Of a DNA stretch of 64,000 nucleotides, positions 47,178-56,126 are shown one piece after another (positions within the stretch are counted from its first letter, which is position 1; every line of letters begins with the position of its first letter). Both the position numbers and the translations under genes were made by a program. Origin of the DNA: Clostridia bacterium. Its GTDB lineage: Bacteria; Bacillota; Clostridia; Christensenellales; Aristaeellaceae. The notes below the pieces were generated by a model, which did not search any database, was not told the DNA's origin, and worked only from the letters and a program-made list of their open reading frames with translations. The stretch covers positions 18,791-82,790 of the forward strand of contig JAFXCE010000133.1 of assembly GCA_017521565.1 (NCBI GenBank), given 5' to 3'.

Positions 47178-47195
47178 TAGGGGAGGATAAAAGAC

Positions 47196-47582
47196 ATGTT
47201 TTCGATTCTGCTTTATGGCCTGTCTGTTGCGCTGGTCGGTATGGGCACGGTTTTCTGCGGTCTGATCATCCTGATCGGTATCATCAAGGGCATGGAGAAG
47301 GTTCTGCCGCAGATCACCGCCGGCGACTTCAGCCTGAAGAGCTTCACTGCACCGAAGGCCGCCAAGACTGACGCGCCGACCATCGTGATCCAGACTGCCA
47401 ATGTCAATGACGACGCTGTTGTCGCTGCGATTTCCGCTGCGCTGATGACCGTCATCGAAGAGGAAGTCAAGGAGAATCCGGCCAAGGCGAAGAGCACCTT
47501 TGTGGTTCGCTCTATCCGCCGTATGGGCACCCCGGCGTGGAACCGCGCCGGCCGCGAGGAGCAGGTTTATTCCCGTCTCTGA
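47196..47582 (+). CDS. Decarboxylase gamma/delta subunit (OadG-like)
   Basis: 128 aa, 18 nt after the carboxyltransferase gene. One N-terminal membrane helix (LYGLSVALVGMGTVFCGLIILIGII, about 6-30) and a soluble tail with an Ala/Pro-rich connection, ending RMGTPAWNRAGREEQVYSRL. OadG/MmdD proteins hold the carboxyltransferase and biotin subunits on the membrane beta subunit of Na+-translocating decarboxylases. Confidence 0.85.
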   Translation: MFSILLYGLSVALVGMGTVFCGLIILIGIIKGMEKVLPQITAGDFSLKSFTAPKAAKTDAPTIVIQTANVNDDAVVAAISAALMTVIEEEVKENPAKAKSTFVVRSIRRMGTPAWNRAGREEQVYSRL

Positions 47583-47656
47583 TGCGACTTTACAACTGTA
47601 ACTCAGTCACAAAATAACAAATAATTTAGAAGATTATCTATAGGAGGAAATCCATT

Positions 47657-48091
47657 ATGCGTAATTTTGTCATTACCGTCAACGGTGTTGCTTATCAGGT
47701 TGCTGTTGAAGAAGTTGCTGCTGGCGCTGCTCCGGTTGTTGCCGCTCCGGCTCCGGTCGCTGCTCCGGCCCCGGTTGCTGCTCCGGCCCCGGTTGCCGCT
47801 CCGGCTCCGGTTGCTGCCCCCGCTCCGGCCCCGGTTGCCGCTCCGGCTCCGGCTGCTGCTCCGGCTCCGGTCGCTGGCGGTGAAAAGATCAATGCTCCGA
47901 TGCCGGGCAACATCCTCGATGTGAAGGTTGCTGCCGGCCAGGCTGTTAAGAAGGGCGACGTCCTCGTGATCCTCGAGGCCATGAAGATGGAGAACGAGAT
48001 CATGGCTCCGCGTGACGGCAAGGTCGCTCAGGTTGCCTGCACCAAGGGCGCGACCGTCAACACCGGCGACGCTCTGGTTGTGCTCGAGTAA
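47657..48091 (+). CDS. Biotin carboxyl carrier protein of the decarboxylase complex
   Basis: 144 aa with TAGGAGGAAAT upstream. A short N-terminal strand region (MRNFVITVNGVAYQVAVEEV), then a ~50-residue Ala-Pro-Val repeat linker, then the biotinyl domain with EAMKMENEI; Lys 110 is the expected biotin attachment site. It carries carboxyl groups between the two carboxyltransferases and the membrane pump. The linker DNA is a simple GCTCCGGCC-type repeat that could vary in copy number. Confidence 0.95.
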   Translation: MRNFVITVNGVAYQVAVEEVAAGAAPVVAAPAPVAAPAPVAAPAPVAAPAPVAAPAPAPVAAPAPAAAPAPVAGGEKINAPMPGNILDVKVAAGQAVKKGDVLVILEAMKMENEIMAPRDGKVAQVACTKGATVNTGDALVVLE

Positions 48092-48121
48092 TCATCGGCT
48101 GAAGCAAAGGGGTTATACGCT

Positions 48122-49564
48122 GTGAAAAAGATTCTGAGTGTCCTCACGCTTGTGCTGTGCTGCATGCTGTTTGTGCTGCCGGCCTGCGCAGAGGCGAATG
48201 TGGAGCCGGCTGCTGAGGTCGTGGAGACCCGTGCGTTTGCTACGCTGGTCAGCGATCCGGCCGAATTGATCCCCGTTTATGTTGACGAAGAGGCTGAGGG
48301 CGCCATCGGCTCCCTTGAGCAGGCGATCGCCGATTTCTCTATCGGCGGCACCGTCGCCGGTATCGTGAAGGATTCCGGTATCTACAGCATCCTCACCGGC
48401 AACTGGAAGGCGCTGGTGATGATCCTGATTTCCTTCGTGCTGCTGTACCTGGCCATCGTCAAGCAGTTTGAGCCGCTGCTGCTCATGCCGATTGCTTTCG
48501 GTATGCTGCTGACCAACCTGCCGCTGGCGGGCATCATGGATGAGCCGATCTACGAGATCATTTCTAATCCGGTGTACCATGGCAAGGCTGGCGTGCCGAT
48601 CTACAACGGCGAGGTTCTGGTTGGCTATCAGTATGTCAAGCAGAACGGCGGTCTGCTTTACTACCTGTATCAGGGCGTTAAGCTGGGCATCTTCCCGCCG
48701 CTCATCTTCATGGGCGTCGGCGCGATGACCGACTTCGCTCCGCTGATTGCGAACCCGATCTCCCTGCTGCTGGGCGCTGCCGCGCAGCTGGGTATCTTCG
48801 CCGCTTTCCTGGTCGCCCTGCTGCTGGGCTTCTCCCCGGCTGAGGCTGGCGCCATCGGCATCATCGGCGGCGCGGACGGCCCGACCGCCATCTACGTCAC
48901 CACCAAACTTGCTCCGGGCCTGCTGGGACCGATTGCCATCGCTGCCTATTCCTACATGGCCCTCGTTCCGGTCATTCAGCCGCCGATCATGAAGGCTCTG
49001 ACCAAGGCCGAGGATCGTAAGATCGTCATGGGTCAGCTGCGCCCGGTGACCAAGACCGAGAAGATCATCTTCCCGATCGCTGTTACCGTCGTTGTTTCCC
49101 TGATGCTGCCGAGCGCTGCTCCGCTGATCGGTTCCCTGATGCTGGGCAACCTGTTCAAGGAGTCCGGCGTTGCGGATCGTCTGTGCAAGACCGCGCAGAA
49201 CGAGCTGATGAACATCGTTACCATCTTCCTGGGCTTCACCGTTGGTGCGACTGCGAAGGCGGATACCTTCCTGCAGGTTGAGACCATCAAGATCATCGTC
49301 CTGGGCGTCGCTGCCTTCGGCGGCGGCACTGCGGGCGGCGTGCTCCTGGGCAACCTCCTGTGCAAGCTGACCGGCGGCAAGATCAACCCGCTGATTGGTT
49401 CTGCCGGCGTTTCCGCTGTTCCGATGGCGGCTCGCGTTTCTCAGAAGGTCGGCCAGCAGGAGAACCCGGCGAACTTCCTGCTCATGCATGCCATGGGTCC
49501 GAACGTTGCCGGCGTTATCGGCTCTGCCGTTGCTGCGGGCGTGTTCATCTCCATGTTCGGCTAA
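48122..49564 (+). CDS. oadB: Na+-translocating decarboxylase beta subunit (OadB/MmdB)
   Basis: 480 aa from GTG. About ten membrane segments and the conserved [17 protein letters not shown] motif (about 251-267) of the Na+ channel. It decarboxylates carboxybiotin and pumps Na+ out, energising the membrane. Compared with classical beta subunits (about 375 aa) it has an N-terminal secretory-type leader plus an acidic ~60-residue segment ([16 protein letters not shown]...), and an insertion near 140-175 ([24 protein letters not shown]). This longer architecture seems typical of clostridial homologues, but that comparison is from memory. Confidence 0.93.
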   Translation: MKKILSVLTLVLCCMLFVLPACAEANVEPAAEVVETRAFATLVSDPAELIPVYVDEEAEGAIGSLEQAIADFSIGGTVAGIVKDSGIYSILTGNWKALVMILISFVLLYLAIVKQFEPLLLMPIAFGMLLTNLPLAGIMDEPIYEIISNPVYHGKAGVPIYNGEVLVGYQYVKQNGGLLYYLYQGVKLGIFPPLIFMGVGAMTDFAPLIANPISLLLGAAAQLGIFAAFLVALLLGFSPAEAGAIGIIGGADGPTAIYVTTKLAPGLLGPIAIAAYSYMALVPVIQPPIMKALTKAEDRKIVMGQLRPVTKTEKIIFPIAVTVVVSLMLPSAAPLIGSLMLGNLFKESGVADRLCKTAQNELMNIVTIFLGFTVGATAKADTFLQVETIKIIVLGVAAFGGGTAGGVLLGNLLCKLTGGKINPLIGSAGVSAVPMAARVSQKVGQQENPANFLLMHAMGPNVAGVIGSAVAAGVFISMFG

Positions 49565-49583
49565 TTCAACCGTTTCGCGCTTT

Positions 49584-49606
49584 CCCTGCCGGCTTGTCCG
49601 GCAGGG
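49584..49606 (+). other. Hairpin between oadB and the 5S-type subunit gene
   Basis: CCCTGCCGG/CCGGCAGGG stem with no T-run, so not an obvious terminator. It may stabilise or process the mRNA inside the operon. Confidence 0.5.
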
Positions 49607-49654
49607 GAGCGATCCCGCTTTTGCAAGCGGACTGATTTAAGGAGGAAATGAGAC

Positions 49655-51052
49655 ATGGGCAAGGTGCTTATCACCGATACCATTCTGCGCGACGCGCATC
49701 AGTCTCAGGCTGCGACCCGTATGCGCCTGGACGAAATGCTGCCGGTCGCCGATAAGCTCGATAAGATCGGCTACTACTCTGTGGAGTGCTGGGGCGGCGC
49801 GACCTTCGATAGCTGCCTGCGCTTCCTGAACGAAGACCCGTGGGAGCGTCTGCGTCAGCTGAAGGCGAAGATGCCCAACACCAAGCTGCAGATGCTGCTG
49901 CGCGGCCAGAACATTCTGGGCTACAAGCACTATGCGGATGACGTCGTTGATGCTTTCGTTAAGAAGGCCATCGAGAACGGCATTGAGATCATCCGTATTT
50001 TCGACGCGCTGAACGACCTGCGCAACATGGAAGCTGCCGTTAAGGCGACCAAGAAGTACGGCGGCATTGCCGAGATCGCGGTCAGCTACACCATCAGCCC
50101 GGTGCACACTGAAGAGTATTTCGTCAAGCTGGCCAAGGAAATCGAGGCCATGGGCGCTGATACTATCTGCATCAAGGACATGGCGAACCTGCTGCTCCCG
50201 TATGATGCTTACAGCCTCGTCAAGAAGCTGAAGGCCAATACCAAGCTCCCGATCCATCTGCATACCCACAACACCGCCGGCACCGGCGCGATGACCATCC
50301 TGAAGGCCATCGAGGCGGGCTGCGATATCGTGGATACCGCGCTGTCCCCGCTGGCCGAGGGTACTGCTCAGCCGGCGACCGAGTCTCTCGTTGCTACCCT
50401 CAAGGGCACCGAGTACGACACCGGTCTGGATATGGATCTGATGAGCGAGTGCGCCTTGCACTTCCGTAAGGTTGCCGACCGCCTGAGCAAGGACGGCTGG
50501 CGCGATACCGCGAAGGTTCTGCCGGTTGACGCCAACACCCTGAAGTATCAGGTTCCGGGCGGCATGCTCTCCAATATGATTGGCCAGCTCAAGCAGTTCA
50601 ATGCCATGGACAAGTATTATGACGTTCTGGCTGAGATCCCGCGCGTCCGTAAGGACTTCGGTTATCCGCCGCTGGTCACCCCGACCTCTCAGATCGTCGG
50701 TACTCAGGCTGTTATGAACGTTCTGTTTGGCCGCTACAAGACCTTCCCGAACGAGTCCAAGGGTCTGCTCAAGGGCGAATACGGCCGTCTGCCGGCTGAG
50801 GTGAACGAGGAAGTCCGCAAGCTCGCCATCGGCGACGCCGAGGTCATCACCTGCCGTCCGGCCGACCTGCTCAAGCCGGAGATGGATCAGTACCGTGAAG
50901 AGATTCGTGAGTACTACACCCAGGAGGAGGACGTCCTGTCTTACGCCCTGTTCCCGAAGGTTGCTCCGAAGTTCTTCCAGTATCGCCAGTCTCAGCAGCT
51001 GAAGATCGACAACACGATGCTCAACGCTGAGAACAAGACGATGCCCGTCTAA
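49655..51052 (+). CDS. oadA: Oxaloacetate decarboxylase alpha / transcarboxylase 5S-type subunit, no biotin domain
   Basis: 465 aa, TAAGGAGGAAATGAGAC before the ATG. TIM-barrel carboxyltransferase: DTILRDAHQSQAATRMR (about 8-24) binds metal and oxaloacetate, and HLHTHNTAGTGAMT (about 205-218) supplies metal histidines. KDMANLLLP (about 174) carries the Lys that is carbamylated in the family. A conserved post-barrel domain (YQVPGGMLSNM, about 297) follows, and the protein stops before any biotinyl domain; biotin is on the separate carrier gene. It exchanges CO2 between oxaloacetate/pyruvate and biotin. With the MmdA-like subunit in the same operon the complex could act as a transcarboxylase coupled to the Na+ pump. 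Confidence 0.93.
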   Translation: MGKVLITDTILRDAHQSQAATRMRLDEMLPVADKLDKIGYYSVECWGGATFDSCLRFLNEDPWERLRQLKAKMPNTKLQMLLRGQNILGYKHYADDVVDAFVKKAIENGIEIIRIFDALNDLRNMEAAVKATKKYGGIAEIAVSYTISPVHTEEYFVKLAKEIEAMGADTICIKDMANLLLPYDAYSLVKKLKANTKLPIHLHTHNTAGTGAMTILKAIEAGCDIVDTALSPLAEGTAQPATESLVATLKGTEYDTGLDMDLMSECALHFRKVADRLSKDGWRDTAKVLPVDANTLKYQVPGGMLSNMIGQLKQFNAMDKYYDVLAEIPRVRKDFGYPPLVTPTSQIVGTQAVMNVLFGRYKTFPNESKGLLKGEYGRLPAEVNEEVRKLAIGDAEVITCRPADLLKPEMDQYREEIREYYTQEEDVLSYALFPKVAPKFFQYRQSQQLKIDNTMLNAENKTMPV

Positions 51053-51176
51053 GCGGGCAGTGCCCGCACCCACTATGCTTCGCTTTGCTTCCAATGGCAT
51101 CGTTCGCGCAGAAGGCGCTCCGATGCCCGACGTTGCAGGGAATAAGAGGTCATGAGGCGCTAGAGTATAGGTAAAA

Positions 51177-51209
51177 GAAAGACTGTCACACGATGTGGCA
51201 GTCTTTTTC
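51177..51209 (+). terminator. Terminator of the decarboxylase operon
   Basis: AAGACTGTCACA/TGTGGCAGTCTT-type stem followed by TTTTTCT. Confidence 0.85.
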
Positions 51210-51240
51210 TATACGCGCAATCAAAATAGATCAAGAGTCT

Positions 51241-51270
51241 AAAAAGGCGCTCATAATGAGCGCCTTTTTA
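51241..51270. terminator. Bidirectional terminator between the decarboxylase operon and yigZ
   Basis: AAAAAGGCGCTCAT/ATGAGCGCCTTTTT, a near-perfect palindrome with A and T runs on both sides. Confidence 0.85.
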
Positions 51271-51309
51271 CGCTATAAATCTTCAAAGCGCTGCGAAGCG
51301 AAGAAGGGT

Positions 51310-51354
51310 GCAGGGACAATGTCCCTGCCAGGGGTATGGGGACAGCGTCCCCAT
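51310..51354. repeat. Two adjacent GGGAC...GTCCC palindromes
   Basis: GCAGGGACAATGTCCCTGC at 51310-51328 and ATGGGGACAGCGTCCCCAT at 51336-51354: two near-twin palindromes with the core (G)GGACA-N1-2-TGTCC(C), ending four nt before the yigZ stop codon. The paired, similar design is typical of dispersed intergenic palindromic elements. Confidence 0.6.
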
Positions 51355-51357
51355 AGC

Positions 51358-52002
51358 TCACTCCTCGTCCGGCCATGGATAATACAGTTCGTCGTCAGGC
51401 AGAATTTCAGCTTTTCCGTCGGTGACGCGGGTAATCTCGGAGATGAGTTCTTCTGCATCTTTGACGCGTACCATCAGCGTACATACGACACTTGCACCAA
51501 ACTCGTTGTGCTCGATGATGATTGGGGCAGAGCGGAAGAAGTACTCAAGGCGCTGCCAGGTGGAATAGTCGACTTCCACCATATAGCGTGCGCTCTTTTC
51601 CATCACAACCACACCGGCGGCATCCAGTGCCGTTTTGCTTCCCTGCGCATAGGCACGGACCAACCCGCCCGCACCCAGCAGAATACCGCCGAAATAGCGT
51701 GTGACAACCACAGCGCAGTTGACCACACCACGCGCTTTCATCACTTCGATGATCGGCATGCCGGCTGTTCCGCCGGGCTCGCCGTCGTCATTGTAGCGCA
51801 TGATGCCGCTGTTCAGACCGATAATGTATGCGTAGCAGTTGTGGGTCGCATCCTTGTGCTTCTGGCGGATTCGTGCAAGGAAGGCTAATGCTTCCTCTTC
51901 GGTCTGGCAGGGGCAGCCGTAGCCAATGAAGCGGGATTTATTGATGATGAATTCAGCGGAATTCTCCTCCCGCAGGGTTTTGTAGCTCAGCTGATCGGCC
52001 AT
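51358..52002 (-). CDS. yigZ: YigZ/IMPACT family protein
   Basis: 214 aa, AAAAAGGAG before the ATG. Typical N-terminal IMPACT domain: SRFIGYGCPCQTEEEA, the HNCYAYIIG segment, DDGEPGGTAGMPI (about 77-89) and VVVTRYFGGILLGAGGLVRAY (about 97-117), then a smaller C-terminal ferredoxin-like domain. Widespread family with a poorly known role, linked to translation regulation. It starts 15 nt after tyrS and so is probably under the same T-box. Confidence 0.93.
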   Translation of the reverse strand: MADQLSYKTLREENSAEFIINKSRFIGYGCPCQTEEEALAFLARIRQKHKDATHNCYAYIIGLNSGIMRYNDDGEPGGTAGMPIIEVMKARGVVNCAVVVTRYFGGILLGAGGLVRAYAQGSKTALDAAGVVVMEKSARYMVEVDYSTWQRLEYFFRSAPIIIEHNEFGASVVCTLMVRVKDAEELISEITRVTDGKAEILPDDELYYPWPDEE

Positions 52003-52017
52003 GGGACTCCTTTTTGC

Positions 52018-53250
52018 TTACTTCAGCACAAACAGATGGAACTTCTTCTTGCCGGAGCGCAGCATCAGACCGTCACCGGCGAACATCTCTTCAGTGACGA
52101 CAGCGTTCACGTCGGTGATCTTCTCGTCGTTCACGGCAACGCCGCCGCCCTGAATCAGACGACGCGCAGCGGAGTTGGACGGAGCAATCTTGCTCATCGC
52201 CAGAAGCGTGGTCACGCGAGCGTCATTCGCAAGATCCTCACGGGTAAGCTCGGTCGTCGGAATGGAACCGCCCATGCCTGCGCCGCCGAACAGCGCCGCA
52301 GCGGCTTCCTGAGCCTTGATGGCTTCTTCTTCGCCATGGACAAGCTTGGTGACTTCGTAAGCGAGCACCTTCTTGGCCTCGTTGATCTGGCTGCCTTCCA
52401 GCGCGCCAAGGCGGCGAACCTCGTCCATCGGCAGGAAGGTCAGCAGGCCCAGACACTTCTCGACGTCCTTGTCGTCGATGTTGCGCCAGTACTGATAGAA
52501 GTCATACGGGCTGGTCTTTTCGGCGGAGAGCCACAGCGCGCCCTTCTCGGTTTTGCCCATCTTGCGCCCGTCATGGGTCAGCAGCAGCTGGAAGGTGCAG
52601 GCAAAGGCGCTGGTCTGCTCCTTGCGGCGGATGAGGTCTGCACCGCCAAGCATGTTGCTCCACTGGTCGTTGCCGCCCATCTGCAGACGGCAGCCAAAGC
52701 GCTTATACAGCTCCAGAAAGTCATAGCTCTGCATGAGCATGTAGGTGAACTCCAGGAAGGACAGGCCGTTCTCGGTCTGCATGCGCGCCTTGTAGCAGTC
52801 GGCGGTGAGCATCTTGTTGACAGAGAAGGTGGAGCCAATGTCGCGCATGAAGTCGATAAAGTTGAGGTGACGCAGCCAGTCGCCATTGTTGACGATAATC
52901 GCCTTGTCCTCGCCAAAGTCGAGGAAACGACCCATCTGCTGCTTGATCTGCGCAACATTATTGTCGATGGTCTCGACGGTCATCATCTTACGCATGTCGG
53001 TCTTGCCGGACGGATCGCCGATCATCGCGGTGCCGCCGCCCATCAGGGCGATCGGCTTGTGGCCTGCGCGCTGCATATGCGCCATGGCCATGATCGGGAT
53101 GTAGTGACCGATATGCAGGGAATCTGCAGTCGGGTCGAAGCCGACATAGAAGGTAGTCGGGTTCTCGAGCTGCTTGTACAGGTCCTCCTCGTAGGTTACC
53201 TGCGCGATAAAGCCGCGATCCTTGAGGATGTCGAGAATGTGCTGTGCCAT
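52018..53250 (-). CDS. tyrS: Tyrosyl-tRNA synthetase
   Basis: 410 aa class I synthetase. The Rossmann fold has the HIGH-type motif (ADSLHIGHY, about 43-51) and FDPTAD just before it, plus [14 protein letters not shown]. The KMSKS-type loop is [12 protein letters not shown] (about 228-239). A C-terminal S4 domain ([19 protein letters not shown]) binds the long variable arm of tRNA-Tyr. Charges tRNA-Tyr. Regulated by a T-box leader upstream. Confidence 0.97.
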   Translation of the reverse strand: MAQHILDILKDRGFIAQVTYEEDLYKQLENPTTFYVGFDPTADSLHIGHYIPIMAMAHMQRAGHKPIALMGGGTAMIGDPSGKTDMRKMMTVETIDNNVAQIKQQMGRFLDFGEDKAIIVNNGDWLRHLNFIDFMRDIGSTFSVNKMLTADCYKARMQTENGLSFLEFTYMLMQSYDFLELYKRFGCRLQMGGNDQWSNMLGGADLIRRKEQTSAFACTFQLLLTHDGRKMGKTEKGALWLSAEKTSPYDFYQYWRNIDDKDVEKCLGLLTFLPMDEVRRLGALEGSQINEAKKVLAYEVTKLVHGEEEAIKAQEAAAALFGGAGMGGSIPTTELTREDLANDARVTTLLAMSKIAPSNSAARRLIQGGGVAVNDEKITDVNAVVTEEMFAGDGLMLRSGKKKFHLFVLK

Positions 53251-53282
53251 GTGGGGTTCCTCCTTTTTGAGGGCAAATTAAA

Positions 53283-53560
53283 ACGCCCTCCTATGATGAT
53301 AGGAAGGCGTGAAACTACGCGGTACCACTTCCGTTTAAGGCGGCCTTACGGCAGCCTCCTCATGACCCGCAGACACGGGCCTCGCGCTGTATCCGGCGCA
53401 CCGGCGGCAGCCTACTGAAAGCAAGAAGCATTGTTCAGTGCCGGGCTCCGGGATGTATTCCGTCCGCCGCCTGATTCTGCCTTGCACCAACCGGCAGCTC
53501 TCTTGATCAGGGGAAGCGACCGTACTTGTTCCCATCAACGCCTATGCATCGTATTATATA
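53283..53560 (-). promoter_or_regulatory. Tyrosine T-box riboswitch leader of tyrS
   Basis: On the minus strand the leader begins with GGGAACAAGTACG, has a GAATACATCC specifier loop with a UAC (Tyr) codon at 53455-53457, and the T-box sequence AAGTGGTACCGCG at 53318-53330. It ends with an ACGCCTTCCTAT/ATAGGAGGGCGT terminator at 53283-53310 followed by TTTT. Uncharged tRNA-Tyr would pair with the T-box and favour antitermination, raising tyrS and yigZ expression. Confidence 0.95.
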
Positions 53561-53581
53561 AGGAGAAAATGGGAATGTCAA
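53553..53581 (-). promoter_or_regulatory. Promoter of the tyrS T-box transcript
   Basis: TTGACA (53576-53581), 17-nt spacer and TATAAT (53553-53558), perfect consensus; the -35 box overlaps the stop codon of the upstream EamA gene. Confidence 0.9.
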
Positions 53582-54474
53582 CCCTGTTTTTTCGTGAAGA
53601 AGCCTGAGGTTTCCAGCGTGTCAAGCACCATGGCCAGGATGATCAGAACGCCGCCAAAGAGCTGCATGCTGGTGAGCTTTTCGCCCAGAAGCAGCGCACC
53701 GCCGATACAGGCGGCGACGGGGTTGATGTTGATGGACAGCGAGACAGTTAAAGCATCGACCAAGCGCATGGCGTCGTTGTAGAGCACATAGCACAGCGCG
53801 GAACAGATAGCGGCAAGCAGGAAGATACACAGCCATGCCATCGGAGAAACGCTGACCCATGCGCCGCGTTCGGCAAGCGCGAACGGCGCCAGGGTAATCA
53901 CAGCTGCCATCGCCTGCCAGGTGGAGACGCGCATGGATGAGCAGGCGTCCATGAGCTTGGGCGTAGTCAGGATGTAGCCTGTCCAGCAAAGGCAGGCACA
54001 TACCATCAGCAGGTTGCCGGCAAGCGTGCCTGCGCCCTCGCTGCCGTCGGTCACGATGACGAAATACGCACCGACAAGGGAGATGACCACGGCCCCCCAG
54101 CGCAGCAGGGAGATGCGCTCACGTCCGAAGAACACGCGTACAAGCAGCGTCATCATCGGCACCAATGCAAGAATCAGCGAAGCAGCAGAGGCTGTTGTAC
54201 GCTGCAGGCCGCTGTATTCAAAGAAGAAATACACCGTAATGCCAAGGAGCGTCGTGACGAATGCCCGCGAAGCCCATTTGCCAAGGCGTATGCCGCCTTC
54301 GGTTTTCAGGCACAGCGGAAACATGATAACAGCAGTGAGCGCATAACGGAAGAAGGCGAGCGTCATGGGAGACATGCCCTCAGAAAGCGCTGTCTTTGAA
54401 AAGATAAACGACAGGCCCCACATTACGTTGACAAAGATGAGCATCGCCATGCCACGGGCCTTTTGCTTTTGCAT
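53578..54474 (-). CDS. EamA/DMT family transporter
   Basis: 298 aa with ten predicted membrane helices in two five-helix EamA repeats (FVNVMWGLSFIFSK in the first, about 15-28; VCACLCWTGYIL in the second). The ATG at 54474 is preferred because AAAGGAGG lies seven nt upstream; the ATG at 54480 is only one nt from it. Such proteins export or import amino acids, sugars or metabolites; the substrate is not predictable here. Ends beside the tyrS promoter. Confidence 0.9.
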   Translation of the reverse strand: MQKQKARGMAMLIFVNVMWGLSFIFSKTALSEGMSPMTLAFFRYALTAVIMFPLCLKTEGGIRLGKWASRAFVTTLLGITVYFFFEYSGLQRTTASAASLILALVPMMTLLVRVFFGRERISLLRWGAVVISLVGAYFVIVTDGSEGAGTLAGNLLMVCACLCWTGYILTTPKLMDACSSMRVSTWQAMAAVITLAPFALAERGAWVSVSPMAWLCIFLLAAICSALCYVLYNDAMRLVDALTVSLSININPVAACIGGALLLGEKLTSMQLFGGVLIILAMVLDTLETSGFFTKKQG

Positions 54475-54523
54475 GTACATTCCTCCTTTGGTAACAGATC
54501 TATGATACGGCAGCTGGCTGGGG

Positions 54524-54552
54524 TTGTCAAGATTCGCGACTTAGGGTAAAAT
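54524..54552 (+). promoter_or_regulatory. Promoter of trmL
   Basis: TTGTCA, 17-nt spacer and TAAAAT, about 55 nt before the start codon. Confidence 0.65.
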
Positions 54553-54605
54553 AAAGAAAGCAAAGACATGCCGACTGAAGTGATTCAGCATAACGAGGAG
54601 TATAT

Positions 54606-55136
54606 ATGATCCATATTGTATTGGTCGAACCTGAAATTCCCCAAAACACCGGCAACATTGCCCGTACCTGTGCTGCGACCGGGTGTGAGCTTCACCTTGT
54701 CGAGCCGTTGGGGTATAAGCTGGAAGATAAGTATTTAAAGCGCGCTGGTTTGGATTATTGGCCGCTTGTCAAGGTACATGTTCACAAGGATTTTTCCGAT
54801 GTGCTGAAGCAGTATCCGGATTCTGCGTTTTATTATGCCAGCACCAAAGCACCGCGCAGCTATGCGCAGGTGCAGTATCCAAAGGACGTTTTTCTTGTCT
54901 TTGGCCGGGAATCGCGGGGATTACCCGAAAACCTGCTTGCTCAGGTGTATGACCGCTGCATCCGCATTCCGATGGTCAGCGGTGCGCGCAGCCTGAATCT
55001 GTCAAACTCCGTGGCGATTGTCTGCTATGAAGCGCTTCGCCAGCATGGCTTTGAGAGCCTGCTTGATCATGGCGAACTGACCGGGCGCGAGGAAGCAGAA
55101 GGCGCCTGGCTGGATTACCTTGGCGGAAAGGGTTGA
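54606..55136 (+). CDS. trmL: tRNA (cytidine/uridine-34-2'-O)-methyltransferase TrmL
   Basis: 176 aa SPOUT methyltransferase. N-terminal HIVLVEPEIPQNTGNIARTC, central FLVFGRESRGLPE (about 98-110) and the knot motif IPMVSGARSLNLSNSVAIVCYEALRQ (about 120-145) are typical TrmL/YibK signatures. It methylates the 2'-O of wobble nucleotide 34 in tRNA-Leu isoacceptors, stabilising codon reading. Own promoter and GAGGAG ribosome site. Confidence 0.95.
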   Translation: MIHIVLVEPEIPQNTGNIARTCAATGCELHLVEPLGYKLEDKYLKRAGLDYWPLVKVHVHKDFSDVLKQYPDSAFYYASTKAPRSYAQVQYPKDVFLVFGRESRGLPENLLAQVYDRCIRIPMVSGARSLNLSNSVAIVCYEALRQHGFESLLDHGELTGREEAEGAWLDYLGGKG

Positions 55137-55186
55137 TCGGCGCCGATTCTGGGTAAAAGGGGATCAGGGGACGGGAGTCGTTCCTC

Positions 55187-55216
55187 TTGACATGCCTCAT
55201 TGCATTAAGGTACAAT
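55187..55216 (+). promoter_or_regulatory. Promoter of the 73-aa membrane protein
   Basis: TTGACA (55187-55192), 18-nt spacer, TACAAT (55211-55216). Confidence 0.75.
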
Positions 55217-55251
55217 AAAGCCATCGGTTCCTGAAAGCGGGGTGTAGCTGC

Positions 55252-55473
55252 GTGGCGAAAAAGATAAAGAAAAAAAGCCAGATTGGCTATCGCGTGGCTG
55301 CGGGTGTGATGGATGTATTGGGTGTGGCGGCGTCAGCGGCGGCGATTGTCGTGTTCATGCTGATGCTGGGCAGCCTCTTCAGCTGGCTGATGCAGGATCT
55401 GACCATCACTTTTGCTGATCTGACGGATAATATCACGGATGCTGTCATCATTACGGACGGCGCGAAAAAATGA
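55252..55473 (+). CDS. Small single-pass membrane protein, 73 aa
   Basis: GTG start with a weak GGGGTG site; own promoter and terminator support a real gene. A lysine-rich N-terminus (AKKIKKKSQ) precedes one membrane helix (about 20-46, VLGVAASAAAIVVFMLMLGSLFSWLM). A short acidic tail with two ITD-type strands follows (TDNITDAVIITDGAKK). Not recognised. Confidence 0.65.
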   Translation: MAKKIKKKSQIGYRVAAGVMDVLGVAASAAAIVVFMLMLGSLFSWLMQDLTITFADLTDNITDAVIITDGAKK

Positions 55474-55474
55474 T

Positions 55475-55507
55475 GCAGCTTCGTTATAGGAACGAAGCTG
55501 TTTTTTG
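55475..55507 (+). terminator. Terminator after the 73-aa gene
   Basis: GCAGCTTCGTT/AACGAAGCTG stem followed by TTTTTTG. Confidence 0.88.
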
Positions 55508-55526
55508 ATCATGGGAGGATAAGCGC

Positions 55527-56108
55527 ATGAATACATCCTGGCCGACGCTGACGCAGGAGGTTTTTTCCTGCGGAAAATGCAGACTCTGCCAAACAAGGCA
55601 GAATGTCGTCCTTGGCGAAGGTGATCTGCACGCAAGCCTCATGTTTATTGGCGAGGGTCCGGGTGCGCAGGAGGATGCAACGGGGCGTCCGTTCGTGGGT
55701 GCGGCGGGTCAGTTGCTTGATAAAATGCTTGCAGCGATCGGCATGACGCGCGAACAGGTATATATCTGTAACATTGTCAAATGCCGTCCGCCACAGAACC
55801 GTGTGCCGGAGGCGGATGAACGCGCGGCCTGTATGAACTATCTGCGGCAGCAGGTTGCGCTTGTGCGGCCGAAGGTCATTGTCTGCCTCGGGTCGACGCC
55901 GGCACGCGCTCTGCTTGGCGATGATATCCGCATCACGCGGGATCGCGGGGTGTGGCATCTGAAGAAAGGCGTGTGGTTCATGCCGACATTTCACCCTGCG
56001 GCGCTGCTGCGTGATCTGGATAAGAAGCGCCCTGCATGGGAGGATTTCAAGGCGATTCGGGATAAACTGATTGAACTGGGCGCGTATGAGCCGCGTATCC
56101 CGCAATAA
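55527..56108 (+). CDS. Family 4 uracil-DNA glycosylase with Fe-S cysteines
   Basis: 193 aa, GGGAGG site. Motif 1 GEGPGAQEDATGRPFVG (about 43-59), KCRPPQNR (about 84-91) and the HPAALLRD motif (about 157) mark the UDGa/family 4 fold. N-terminal cysteines (CGKCRLC, 15-21), Cys 85 and Cys ~101 can bind the family's 4Fe-4S cluster. Removes uracil from deaminated DNA to start base excision repair. Followed after nine nt by a related glycosylase. Confidence 0.92.
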   Translation: MNTSWPTLTQEVFSCGKCRLCQTRQNVVLGEGDLHASLMFIGEGPGAQEDATGRPFVGAAGQLLDKMLAAIGMTREQVYICNIVKCRPPQNRVPEADERAACMNYLRQQVALVRPKVIVCLGSTPARALLGDDIRITRDRGVWHLKKGVWFMPTFHPAALLRDLDKKRPAWEDFKAIRDKLIELGAYEPRIPQ

Positions 56109-56126
56109 GCGAGAGAGGTGAGCGAT

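Larger units (their letters stand above)
51053..51357. other. Intergenic region with several hairpins, no gene
   Basis: Contains a GCGGGCA/TGCCCGC hairpin just after the oadA stop, two rho-independent terminators and two GGGAC-type palindromes (listed separately). No credible ORF or tRNA seen. Confidence 0.6.
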
